Assembly: GCF_937616625.2 (NCBI RefSeq)
Contig: NC_065575.1
Coordinates: 5,215,501-5,279,500, forward strand
Direction of reading: 5' to 3'
Length of the DNA stretch: 64,000 bases
Source: Mercurialis annua
Lineage: Eukaryota > Streptophyta > Magnoliopsida > Malpighiales > Euphorbiaceae
In this document: positions 47,117 to 58,137 of the stretch, in pieces
How the letters are laid out: each line of letters begins with the position of its first letter
How positions within the stretch are numbered: the first letter of the stretch is position 1
The notes under the pieces: model-generated
Database searches by the model: none
What the model was told of the DNA's origin: nothing
Seen by the model: the letters and a program-made list of their open reading frames with translations, nothing else
Position numbers and translations under genes: made by a program

Positions 47117-47633
47117 AAGGCCTAATGTCTTAAAAAAACCCCGACCTTTTAACCCCTTTTCAATCATACTCTGACGTTGAAAATTTGTCAATTTTACCCT
47201 ATTTTGCATTTTTGTGTTTCAATTGTACCCTGAAAAATTAAATTAACGTCTTTTGCGTTTGGAAATTTGTTTAAAATATTCTCCATGTCTCGCATGTATT
47301 AATTGTATATTTTTAAAATTTATTTAAATTTAGTTAAATTAATTAAGAATTTAAATTAGTGTTAATTTGATTATGGTTTTTAGTTAGTTTCTAAAAATAA
47401 AGGACTTATTTGTACTTTTTTGAATAAAAAAGAATTTAATTTCATGTTTAGATTTAATTAATTGAACGATTTCATCATTTAACTAAAAAAATTAACAAAA
47501 ATTAAAATATTAGGGTACAATTGAAAACGGAAAATTCAAAAATGGGTAAAATTGACAAATTTTCAACGTCGGGGTGGAATTGAAAAAAAGTTTAAAGGTG
47601 AGGGGTTTTTGAGTGATTAGGCCTATTTATAAT
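47117..47633. repeat. MITE, family 1, copy 2
   Basis: The ends AGGCCTAATGTCTTAAAAAA and TGAGTGATTAGGCCT are inverted. GTTGAAAATTTGTCAATTTT and its complement AAAATTGACAAATTTTCAAC face each other. Same family as 41186-41473, but longer. Confidence 0.65.
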
Positions 47634-47733
47634 CAACCATTTTAATAGGTTGATATTTAGTTTATATGTTTTTTTATATATTATTAAAGAGAACATGTAT
47701 ATATATTAAAGAATAAATAAAGATAACAAGCAG

Positions 47734-47800
47734 CTCTTGCCTTGGTGGTTAGGCACTTAGACAAAGAGTGAGAGGTTATGGGTTCAAACTCTATCAAGAG
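47734..47800 (+). repeat. tRNA-like segment, plus strand
   Basis: CTCTTG at the start pairs with CAAGAG at the end, as in an acceptor stem. CTTGGTGGTTAGGCAC looks like an A box and GGGTTCAAACTC like a B box. No clear anticodon arm or CCA end was confirmed. It points away from the centre of the composite element, as does its partner at 45056. Confidence 0.45.
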
Positions 47801-47843
47801 TAAATTTGTGTTTTATTAATTCTTTTAAAATCTCACCACTATA

Positions 47844-47916
47844 GTTGACCGCCGCCGACCTCCGTTGACCGCCGCCGACCTCCGTTGACCGCCGCCGACC
47901 TCCGTTGACCGCCGCC
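47844..47916. repeat. 20-base GC-rich tandem repeat
   Basis: GTTGACCGCCGCCGACCTCC is repeated about 3.6 times. It lies inside the right GC-rich block of the composite element. Confidence 0.85.
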
Positions 47917-48210
47917 GTTGACTGTGTGGTTGGACCGGAATCGGCCGGTGGTCGATTGCGGTTGGTTGGTTAGTCTAACCAAATTCATATTAGCCACATG
48001 TCAACATTTTATTGACAAATATAGACCAATAAAATATTGACAAATAGTAAAGATAATATTGTCTCATTTTTTTTATTTTGGGTTAACAGAGATTTTTGAA
48101 AACTTTTTTTTTTTGAGTGATTTTTGCAAAAATCAAAATGTTGAGAGAAAAATGAAACACTAAAACACTTTTGAGGGATTTATGTAAAAAGCCCTATTTA
48201 TTTTGTACTT

Positions 48211-50700
48211 ATATTTTTATTAGAACGTTTAATAAAATATATAAAATAAGTTTTTACTAAATGTGTTGGTTCTATGTTAATTATTTATAAGTACCTATTT
48301 GTTATATAAAAAATTTAGAACCCATAATCTTTATCTTTGCTACAGTTATTCCTATTTATCAGCCCATCGTATTAAAAAATAAATCATTTTATTTTAATTA
48401 TTAATTTTATGTTATATAAAACGATGGTTTTATAGGCTATTTTTTTGCTTTTTGTTCATTTTCTCAGGAAAGCAGCTACTCACTTAGATTTTTTATACTT
48501 TAGTCTTTGTATATTTATTTTGTTTGCTAGCTTTTAAAATTAAAGAAATACTATATAATACATAGTCAATGATTAATGTTATTTTTATATGTTTTAAATG
48601 TCATTCGTTACCAAATTCTCGAAGAAAATATTGTCAAAATTAAAAAGTGGTGTCTTTATATAGCTTTATGTTTACATATAAGGTTAATAATTAAACCTCA
48701 AGACGCAAGTAAGTTGGTAAGACGCTCTTTTAATTTAAGTGAGGTTGAGGAGTCAACCTTACTCATATATGCAGAAATTTAAAATTTGAAGGTCAGAGCT
48801 TTTTCTCCTGCAAGGGACTAATTCAGATAGAGTGAGAATTAATCTAAATACAGAAGGTTTAAAAGTGTCATTTTAAATTTGAAATCTCTTCAAGACACCT
48901 TATAGAATTATCAAAAACAAATAATAAAGTTAATAAAATAATTAATGTAATATTATCAAAACTAAAAAGAAAGACATTATAAGAATGACTATAATAATAA
49001 AATGTATTTTATTGGTCCTTCTTTTTTTATTTCGGCATATTGACTAACACCTAACTATTATTATTTTTCTTTAAGTATAGCAAAGAATTACATGAGCAAA
49101 AATAACTGCCATGTTTTTAACGTCGTTTTAATCATTTAGAGACTTAAAAATGCGTTTTTCACTTAGTTAAAGAATATATATATGATTTTTTAAGTAAAGA
49201 AGATATATGAATAAATTCATGGCAATAACATTAAGCTAACAATAAAAAAAATCAAATCAAACCTTGAAAAAAAAAAAATTATAGCTCCATACATATCTTT
49301 AGAGATTAACACATTTTTCTTTTTTACTCAATTCAATAAAAAGCTCAAATATTTAACCTAAATCACCTGCATTTTGATAAAACATCGTAAGCACGACTAA
49401 TTATACATTTTTCTTATAAAATTATACACCTTAAAAAGGGTGTTGGAAGATTACAGGAATAGCATTTTTACATATTTATCTATGCCCAGTGTTGCCTCCA
49501 CTTCGCGTATGTGTTACAATCCGATGGCATACTGCAACCATTTTTTTCATAAGAGATATACATCATTGGCATTTGGATGAGTTCATATGCCAATTTATAA
49601 TATTTGACATTTAAAATGAGTTCTCTTCTTTTTTTAGGTGTGGTTATGCATTTAATTCAGTATGTTATTATTATAGATTTAAATTATGCATTTATTCAGT
49701 ACGATATGGAGACTAAACGTTTGAAATTAATTTTCTATTTTATTTAAACATGATAATGCTCTGATATGCATGGGTTGTTGTTAAAAAATTATTTAAATAA
49801 TTTTAAATTATGCATGTGATATTATCAATTTCTGTTGTTTTTTGAAAGATTAATTAATTAATTAATGTTGAAAATAATTGTGAAAGTGATAATTTTTCAT
49901 TAAAAGAAAAAATATCCTAGTTTATATATATAGTAGATTAGTATAAATATGAACAAATTACTCCATGTGATAGAAAATATGAAAGTGTCAGGTGAAAATC
50001 AATGAGAATAAATAAAATTTCAATTTTAATTATCATTTAATGCGATTGATAATTGATTGTCAATTCATAACAAAATATATCAAATATGAGAGTATTAAAA
50101 TAAAGGAAAAACAATTAAAAAAAATTAAGAATTAATATAAAAGTAATACTTGTCAGTCAACATCAGAAAATATCATGCTTATCAATTTCACCATGATAAT
50201 TAAAAACAAATGTTATAGCAATTTTAAAGAAATAATGCTAATAAAAATTTAAAAGAACAAAATATAACCAAATTAGATTATCAAATTAATTGTTATATAA
50301 ATTTTAAAAAATTAAATAAATATGACAATGATGATGGAAATGTCAAGTATCCCATCAATAAAATAAATTTAGATCAACAAACTAATTAATTATATCTTAC
50401 CATATCAATTGAAAAAATTGTAACAAAAAATTTGAAAAAACAAATCAAAAGAGGAAAATTAAATGACTGAAATATATAAAAAATACAAGATTTTAAAAAA
50501 TATAAGATAAGAGGATGATATCCTTATGAATAGAGCTTTTCAATATCTGCATAAAATTACAAAAAGAAAAAATATTTAAATAACAGGAAAAAAAACAACT
50601 AAAAAATTGTAAAAGAACTTTAAAATGAAAGATAAGAAATAAAAATATACCTGAAAAATTAATAGATTGAAGTATTGAGGAAGAAGAACAAAGATATGAG
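48211..50700. other. AT-rich intergenic stretch, no gene seen
   Basis: Low-complexity AT-rich sequence. At 48688-48850 a block starting CCTCAAGACGCAAGTAAGTT and containing GGTAAGACGCTC resembles a dispersed repeat with an A-box-like word; its class is unknown. No exon could be supported. Confidence 0.4.
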
Positions 50701-50703
50701 ATA

Positions 50704-51656
50704 GAATAAAGGATCAATTCACTCCCTCAATTTGGCACGAAATATCAAAAAAGTCATTTTGGACGTTTTTGGATCAAACAGACCCGCAATTTGTGTTTTT
50801 CGATCAAAAAGCCCCTCCCCACTCTCAGCTAAGCAAGTATGTTACACTCTCCGTATACAATTGGAAAAAGTTTGAAAAAACCCTTAATATTTTATTTATT
50901 TTTTAAATTGAACCTCAATAATTCTAAAATTTCAATTATATCATTATAATTTAATAAATTTAATAATTATTTTAATTTTAAATAAAAATTTAAAGACCTA
51001 CTTTTACTTTTTTTCATTTCTTCTTCTCCCTTTCTCCGGCCAACTGCTTCTCCCCCCAACCAACTGCTTTTACCTCCACCTTCAACCGGACCAACCTCCA
51101 TCAATGTTCTTCCCTTTTAGGGATGAACAGCTCTGTTCATCTCTAAAAGGGATGAACAGATCTGTTCATCCCATTTAAAAGGGATGAACAGATCTGTTCA
51201 TCCCTTTTAAATGGGATGAACAGTTCAGTTCATCCTTAAAATGGATGAACCCAGATCGGTTCATCCCTTTAAGGGATGAACGGCGGCACAGATAGGGTGA
51301 CGGCGGTGGCGGTGGGTAGGGCGACGGTGGCGGTGGGTAGGGCGGCAGCGGCGGCGGCGGCAGAGGTTTCCGATGAATTAAATTTAAATGTAATTAGTTA
51401 TAATTTGGTTTAATTAGTGTTAAATAGAGTTTAAATTGTGTTTAATTAATATTTAATTAGGATTAATTAGATTTAAAATTTAGATTAACTAATCCACTCT
51501 CTCTTTTGTGTTATAAGGACTTTTTTGATACGAAAATATAAGTTGCGGGTTTTTTTGATACGAAAACGCAAGTTGTGGGTGTTTGACCCAAAACCCTCCA
51601 AAATGACTTATTTGATATTTCGTGCTAAGTTAAGGGGGTGAATTGACCCTTTGTTC
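50704..51656. mobile_element. Foldback element with palindromic core (C)
   Basis: The ends GAATAAAGGATCAATTCACT and GTGAATTGACCCTTTGTTC belong to the same terminal-repeat family as the element at 31301. The repeat goes on through GGCACGAAATATCAAA and its complement TTTGATATTTCGTGC. A related GATACGAAAA word is duplicated near the right end. The core (51117-51285) is a run of palindromes on GATGAACAGATCTGTTCATC, then a GGCGGTGG-rich stretch to about 51370. No clean target duplication was seen. It has no coding capacity. Confidence 0.75.
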
Positions 51657-52260
51657 GAGCATTATATATTGGTGAAATATTGGGTTTAATATTAATACAT
51701 TACTAATGCATTTTAAACTGCTTGTAGATTTCAATATTCAATGGAAAAAACGTTGATTAACCAATTTAATTTAGTTACTAAACAACTTTAATTAGCCATT
51801 ATTCATCAACAAAAAAAAACTTTAATTAGCCATTCGTTCAATATAATTTTTTTCAGTTATCATTTGTTACCATGTAAAAATTTATATTCAAATAAAATAA
51901 TTTAGGAAGTAATAACCGAGTTGGACTACTGTAGAAAGCATCAACTATCAAAGTAAGACAAATTAATGTAATTTTAACAAAAAAAAAACTTGGTTATCAC
52001 TCATAAATTGCTTTATTTGAATATAAATTTATTAGTATTATGTTTATAAATGTATATATTTTTAAAAAGAAAGGAAAAATCCAACCATCAATTTAATGTT
52101 AAGGAAAAGTCTATAAAATATGTAATTCCATTTCGTCTCAGCAAATTAATAATAGCAAAAATATATAATTAATGCTGTCAATTGACATCATTTTTAGAAA
52201 ATTAGTAAGTAAATCAATGTTGAGAAACAGAAAGTCCATAACTTATGCAATCAATTTACT
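51657..52260. other. AT-rich intergenic sequence
   Basis: No gene seen. AACTTTAATTAGCCATT occurs twice close together (51782 and 51821). Confidence 0.35.
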
Positions 52261-52263
52261 TCT

Positions 52264-52624
52264 AGGCACCGTTTGGATTGAGGGTTTTTAAAATTCACGG
52301 ATTTTAGTAAAATCGCTGGATTTTAAATCAATGGAATTTAAATCCATAGATTTTAAAATTCCATCGTTTGGATTAAATATAAAATCAATGGATTCTTAAT
52401 ATTATTTATGGAAAATAATAAATAGTATAACAATCCATCATTTATAAAAAATGGTGGATTTGGACTTTCCCACCCCCTCAAAAATGATGGATTGTAGAAA
52501 ATGAAGGAATTTGTAAATTCATGGATTCTATTAATTTTTTTTTCTAGGCAAACGATAGATTTTGTCCAAATCCATGGATTATATAAAATTCATCATTTAG
52601 AATCCATCAATCCAAACGGTGCCC
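52264..52624. repeat. MITE with GGCACCGTTTGGAT ends
   Basis: The ends AGGCACCGTTTGGATTGA and TCAATCCAAACGGTGCCCT are inverted. The interior repeats ATGGATT and AATCCAT words. About 360 bases, no coding capacity. A diverged second copy, ending AATTCAAACGGTC, is recognisable at about 52870-53095. Confidence 0.7.
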
Positions 52625-53169
52625 TAATTAATATTAGAAAAGAATAAAAAAAGAAATAATTATAGAAGTGAAAACCAATTCAATCATTTGAAAATATATA
52701 ATTTTACTTTATATATATATAGTAGAAAGGAATGATTTAGTATCAAAAATAGTAAGAATAAATACCAATAAATTAAAAAATAGGAGAGAGAACATAATTT
52801 ACTTCCAAAATTAGAAATAATTTTAAAAACATATATAAAGATTATAAAAATGGTAAGAGTAATTTATACTAAATTTAGTCCATTTAGACATAATTTTTTA
52901 TATAGATTTGGACTTTTCCATCTATGAGGTGGGAAATCAAAATTCTCAAAAATGATGGATTATAGAAAATAAGGAAATTTATAAATTTATGAATTTCATT
53001 AAAATTTTTTCTAGTTAAATGATAAATTTTATCTAAATTTATAAATTGTTTAAAATTTATTGTTTAGAATCCATCAATTCAAACGGTCTCTTTGTTTATT
53101 TTCATTACCATTTAACACTTTCGGAGTCAACATATAGCTATGAATACGAATTACTACTGAATAATACTA

Positions 53170-53445
53170 GGGAAAAAGGTCATTTAAGCCCCTAAGGTTT
53201 GGCTTTAGGATCAATAAAGCCCTCAACGTCCGAAAAGGTTCATATATGCCCCCAACGTCTTAAAATATTGACAACCAGGCCCCCGATTTGGACAAATAGG
53301 CCCCTAACGTATCATTTATGCGTCAAAATTAGGGGCCTGGTTGTCAACATTTTAAGACGTTAGGGGCATATTTGAACCTTTTCGGACGTTGAGGGCTTAC
53401 TTGATCCTAAAGCCAAACCTTAGGGATATAAATGATCCTTTTCCC
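53170..53445. repeat. Mutator-type MITE with 9-base target duplication
   Basis: An almost complete hairpin of 276 bases: GGGAAAAAGGTCATTTAAGC on the left faces AATGATCCTTTTCCC on the right. ATAATACTA flanks it perfectly on both sides (53161-53169 and 53446-53454). A 9-base duplication is typical of Mutator-like insertion. It is well preserved, so probably young. Confidence 0.8.
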
Positions 53446-53454
53446 ATAATACTA

Positions 53455-54120
53455 TAACTTACCCTATTTTGATTCAACTTTCTATATGTCAATTACGTTA
53501 ATAATGGGTAATCATGTTTTTTTTGGTAACCAACTTAACTATAAATGTTAGTAAATCTTATGCAATTTTAATTAATTGGGACAAGTATATATCCCGACAT
53601 ATAAATTTTATTTAAAAAAAAATCATAGACATAAATTTCTCATATCAAAACTATATAGTTTTGATACATTATATCAAAACTACGTTGTTTGTTAAACCAC
53701 GCAATTAGAAAATTAGAAAATAATATTTATATAAATTAATTAAATATAAGTTAGTTCGAGAACACTTATTTAAATTACTAAATGAGTTTGTTCACGAACA
53801 ATTAATCGAACTGTTTGTAAACGTAAACGAGCCGAACACCACTATGTTCATGTTCGGTTCGTTGAATTAACCAATATAGAATTAAAGTCGAGCTTGATTT
53901 GTTTGGCATACGAACGAATACGTATCGAGCTCTTATCGAGCCGAACACTAAGCTGCTCGCGAAGAGGTCGGTTTGTTTACACCCGTAGTTACCTTCTCAG
54001 CCGGTTACAAAAATATAGAACTTTCCTTGTCGAAAAGTCGCGTTGCGATTCTTGACTGGCCGGAAATGCCTGGCGTTTTTTCCCTTGTGCTAACGGTGTA
54101 GTCCTGTCATCGTCTTTCTC
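53455..54120. other. Intergenic, no gene supported
   Basis: AT-rich until about 53780, then a stretch rich in CGAGC/GAACGA words (TTCATGTTCGGTTCGTTGAA, CTTATCGAGCCGAACACTA) that resembles one side of a dispersed repeat. Confidence 0.35.
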
Positions 54121-54130
54121 ACCTCCAAGA

Positions 54131-54360
54131 ATGACTCTCTCTCCTAACTACAGTACCACGAGCTCGTCGCTCTCTGCCTTTGATTTTTCTGCTGGACCTT
54201 CCCCAAATCGAACTAGTTTCTTTGCTTCAGCATAATCAAACGGCTTCGGCAGCTCCAGGCCGGTTGGATCATGAGATTTCTCTGCATTTTTGTTGGCTTT
54301 ACTCTGATTGATGGAGAGGAAGCACTTTTGGAAGCTCGAAGAACTCTGTATCCATTTGGT
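54131..54360 (+). other. Possible 5' exons of a broken gene
   Basis: Local GC rises. A 34-codon frame at 54131-54235 begins MTLSPNYSTTSSSLSAFDFS and ends in a stop. A second open stretch from 54271 starts MRFLCIFVGF and ends at a GT donor near 54360. No family was recognised. They may be leader pieces of the TRRAP-like or another fragment in this mosaic. Confidence 0.25.
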
Positions 54361-54819
54361 AAATTCCTCAGTGTGCTCTCGTGGGCGCGTTGGAGGTGTT
54401 CATGTATATCGGTCAGTTAGGGTTTTTTATCGGGCAAGCAGGATGGTATGAAAAGCTTCGGAGGAAATTCATATTGTAACGGTAAAAAATACTTCAATGT
54501 TTCTGCTTAAATTTTTATATCTATTAATTTGAATTTCAGTTTATTTGATGAATTATTATTTGGCTTGATTGTTTAATTGTAATTTGATCCTGATCTGCAC
54601 TAGATTCGTGCTCATTTTATATATGCAAATTTAATGATCCGTTCATCGTAGAGAATTGGAACAATTCTAATTAACATGTATGTAGGTGGGCAATCTATTA
54701 CACAAGCATCCATTTCATATCTCCCTTTACAACCCCATGATTCCAAAAAATATTTGGTTATCAATATATGCCGTCATTTCACAATAATATTTCACTTTGA
54801 TTATACCTCTGTTAACCAT

Positions 54820-56110
54820 TCAATCCAGCAGCTTCGCATGCATGGGGGTTCTATTCTTTCGTCAAATTCTAGTGCAAGTTCTAGGTCCAAAGAGCAGTGC
54901 TTCTTCTAATCTGAAAGAGTTGGACCACTTAATATTCTTAGATGCTTTGGTTGATGAGCTAGCAGATGAGAACAGGGCTCATTCCGAAGTTTCTCTTATT
55001 GCTCTAAATTTATTTTCTAAAAAACTTATGTTCTCTGCTCGGTCAAAACATGCTCAATCATGTGCTAAAATTATTTCTATGTTCTTCAAATATTTGACAT
55101 GCCGGAAACCAGAAATTATAGCAGTTGTCAAGTGCATGGTTTTGATTGTAAGCATCTTTATACATGAATTAGGTCAGTGTTTTATTTTGATCAATATTGA
55201 TTGCGTTTCTCCTAGTAATACATTTTCTTTATATTCTTTAAGGTTACAAAGTTAGTACCTGATGCAATAGGGACCACATGCAAGCAACGGTTGAAAATAG
55301 TTAGTGGAACAGAATATACTCATATTTTAAGAGTTCATTTTAGATCAGATAAAGCAATTCTTAGAAAAATGGATCTCAAGATTTTATGTATTGTCGTGCC
55401 TGGAAACCAGGACACATGGTGTCAAACCATTTTTATTAGTAACCATTAATAGCTTTGATTTTTGAATGTTATTTTAGATTAGAAATTTTTAGACTTCTTT
55501 TTTACTTGTAATGTGAATTAACTGGAGGTTTTACTGTCTGCTTTGGCATTCCTTTATATTTGTCATACGACTCATACCTCCTCTTTCACATTAACTTTGT
55601 TTCTATTTTATACCTCCATTTCAACTGCATATCACCTGAATTAGCATTGCAATATGTATTCTAATATAAACTGCATATTAATTAAATATATACTGTTCAA
55701 TTATCTTAGCTCTCTAAATTTTTTCAAACCTTTCAAGACGTGGCAAGTGAAATTATGGAAGAGTTACAGGCCATTTCTGATTTTATTATTGGGAATTACA
55801 GTGATGGGAACCTTGCTTCTTTCTATAAATTAGTGTTACACGGGTTAGGAATGATTTTTTTTGTTATGAGTGGTTATTTGATGATTCAAGATGTTGGTGT
55901 ATATGTGCGCTTTCGCTTTGTCAGCATTCATTTACATGTTCCTCTTTCAGTTTAAAGATTTATTCATAACGTGCCTTTTCTTTTGGTTCTCTGCAGCTAC
56001 CTTCGAGCTATTTCACTTGCTTTCTCAGGCAGCCTCAAGGTTTCTTGATAAACTTGTAACCTTGATAAACAGTAAATCTCGCGCTTTCAATTTCTCGAGC
56101 ACGACACAGT
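54820..56110 (+). pseudogene. TRRAP/Tra1-like gene fragment
   Basis: Segments typical of plant TRRAP/Tra1 (the giant PI3K-like subunit of SAGA and NuA4 histone acetyltransferase complexes) appear in order: LIFLDALVDELADENRAHSE with SKHA, then AKIISMFFKYLTCRKPEII (54920-55140), and FHLLSQAASRFLDKLVTL (about 56000-56070). The first two are far apart in the family, yet lie in one continuous open frame here, so the piece is internally deleted. The full protein is thousands of residues; only short parts remain. An open piece at 55740-55850 ([12 protein letters not shown]) could not be placed. A non-functional relic. Confidence 0.6.
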
Positions 56111-56974
56111 AAGACTAACAAAATTAACAGAACTCCACTTCATTCACTGTTAATGCATCAAAGTATGTTAATCCAAGTGTTTGTAGAAATGTCTAAATGA
56201 AATTTGCTATCAATTCAGTACTATTATTATCCTAACATTTCACATCTTGAATTTAGAAGTGTATTGATCTATAAATTTTACGTTTTAGAAGTGTATAGAT
56301 CCATAAATTTTTAGGTTTTAGAAGTGTATTCATCTGTAACCTGTATACTTGATTAATAATGGAATTGATTAATGATATTTGTGGTTTCATTTTGTGCTAA
56401 ACAATTATCTGAGTGTGCAATTTTATCCTTGGAAATTGTAACATCTTTCCAATTTTTGAGTAATATATGAGTTCAGTTTCAACAATTTTTTTAACTAATT
56501 GCTTCTTTTTTACAGAGTTGTGAGTGACAAGGATGCTTAAGAGAATGTCATTGTTATCCAGGTAACTCTTGTGATATTTTTCATGATTATGATGCATGTA
56601 GCTGTTAAATATTGATTTAATATAGATGTTTTTGAGCTTATTGATTTAGTTATAGATTTGATATGACATTATATGATTTGCAAATCCCTTTAACAAAAAG
56701 AGATTATAAAAACTCTTAACAGTTTCTTCATTCTATGAATTCTTGAGAAATAAATTATATAAGTTGTTTTGCATTTCTTGTTTCATCACAGGTCCACTAT
56801 TATGTGCAGTCCTGCATTCAAATGAATCAGTATATTCATAATAAATTTAATTTTTTTTATTTAATGTTTTTAAAGTTCAATTGGTAAATAGATATATTCA
56901 TATTTGAGTTTGCGATATTAACATTACTTATGAAGATTGATAGTGTTGTTAACAGTATTTTCTTTGCTGTTAAA

Positions 56975-57152
56975 GCCATGATGGCTTAGTTAGTCTTGTG
57001 CCAGGGCTTTGTTTTTCTTTGTTCCCCTGTTTTGTTTGCAGTTTTTTGAGCTGCTTCTGAGCTTGCTCAGCTAAGTTGTATCAGCGTTGCTGAACTTTGT
57101 TTTATTGGTTTATAGCTCTGCTCTTTTTTGGTGATTTACCAAAAAAAAAAAC
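56975..57152 (+). mobile_element. LINE 3' tail, severely 5'-truncated
   Basis: Ends GGTGATTTACC followed by ten A or more (57141-57152). GAGCTGCTTCTGAGC and CAGCGTTGCTGAACTTTG are typical of LINE 3' UTR. The minus-strand LINE relic at 61.3 kb ends similarly (TTGGTGATTGACTAGAAAAA), suggesting one family. Confidence 0.55.
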
Positions 57153-57843
57153 CTTTCACATTTTGCAGTCAGTTCCTAGAGCAAGTAGCAGTCACATTGT
57201 GTCAGCTTATATGGAGATTCATCAAGGTTAGATACTTTTGAATTCTATGTGCATTTGATTGATTGGATTGTGCTAATGCAGTGTCACAAAATTACAGGTA
57301 TGCCATATACGCCTCTAGGGTCTCGAATTTCCTAAACTATACATCATTCATGTACTTCAACCAGTAGGAACAGGTATGCAAACACTTTAACCTTTGAACT
57401 CTTTTTTCTTTAAATCGAATCTCAAAAGATAAGGTTAAGAAACTTCTTCATAGTCTTTTCAGAAAACGTAAAGTTGCAACTTACAGTATTATAGAAAACA
57501 GTCTATCATAAAGTTGAAAGATAATAACTTATGCTGAGCTTAACTTTGCTTATTATCATAGTCTCTTTTAATTTGGATTTGTCAAGTTCAAAGTTTAAAA
57601 AGTCTTATATTGATTGTGCATGTATGGATGTGTATCTATCTTGTTCACTACCGAGAGAAATAAACCATGTAGTATCTTCTTATTTGTTTCTTTTTCTAAA
57701 AGACTAGGTCTATGAGTTATGTAGTTACATGGGAAGCCAATTATCCCTGAGTAAGATTTTTGTGTGTGTTGCTTTTCATAATTTCCATTAGCACTTGTTA
57801 TTTGGTTTTTTCTTACATAAATTCTATGTATTTGTTCCTTTAG
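57153..57843. other. Intervening sequence, no exon seen
   Basis: No recognisable coding block was found between the LINE tail and the DUF760-like exon. Confidence 0.3.
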
Positions 57844-58050
57844 AAATCAGTTCTCGCAGATTTGATACAAGACATAGAACCATTAGATGTGAGCGTCATT
57901 CTAAGGGATGTTCCACCTACTACCCTGGATGCTATGAAGATGACTATCTTTGGCATGTTGGGCTTACTTCCATCTGATCGATTTAAAGTCTTTATTGAGG
58001 CTTTGTGGGAACCTCTCTCCAAGTCATTAATATCTTCAATGATGACTGGG
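57844..58050 (+). pseudogene. DUF760-family exon fragment
   Basis: After a CCTTTAG acceptor, the frame reads LADLIQDIEPLDVSVI, DVPPTTLDAMKMTIFGMLGL, LPSDRFKVFIEALWEPLSK and SSMMTGY. This is a hallmark block of plant DUF760 proteins (chloroplast UV-B-induced type, such as Arabidopsis At3g17800). After TGY the family-typical sequence stops and the frame ends at 58104. Only this exon was found; the flanking exons belong to other proteins. Confidence 0.65.
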
Positions 58051-58137
58051 TATGATCTTGTGTCTCATTTTGACTCATACTTGCTTAAAGCAAAGGAAAC
58101 ATGATCCATTAAAGTACGGAATGCATCTCTTTTTCAG

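Larger units (their letters stand above)
44597..48210. mobile_element. Composite repeat element with inverted GC-rich ends and tRNA-like segments
   Basis: The left edge has ACTAGCATTAGGCCCGCGCA, then a poly-T and CAAAAATTCCTCAA block. The right edge has a comparable poly-T and GAGTGATTTTTGCAAAAATC block. Inside each end lies a GC-rich GGTCAAC/GTTGACC block and then a tRNA-like segment, in opposite orientation. The centre holds a minisatellite and a MITE. No transposase was found. Whether it is one element or several collapsed repeats is uncertain. Confidence 0.4.

Noticed and set aside
45056..47800. Functional tRNA genes
   Set aside because: Only box-like words and partial stems are present; the first lacks acceptor pairing, and no convincing anticodon arm was found.
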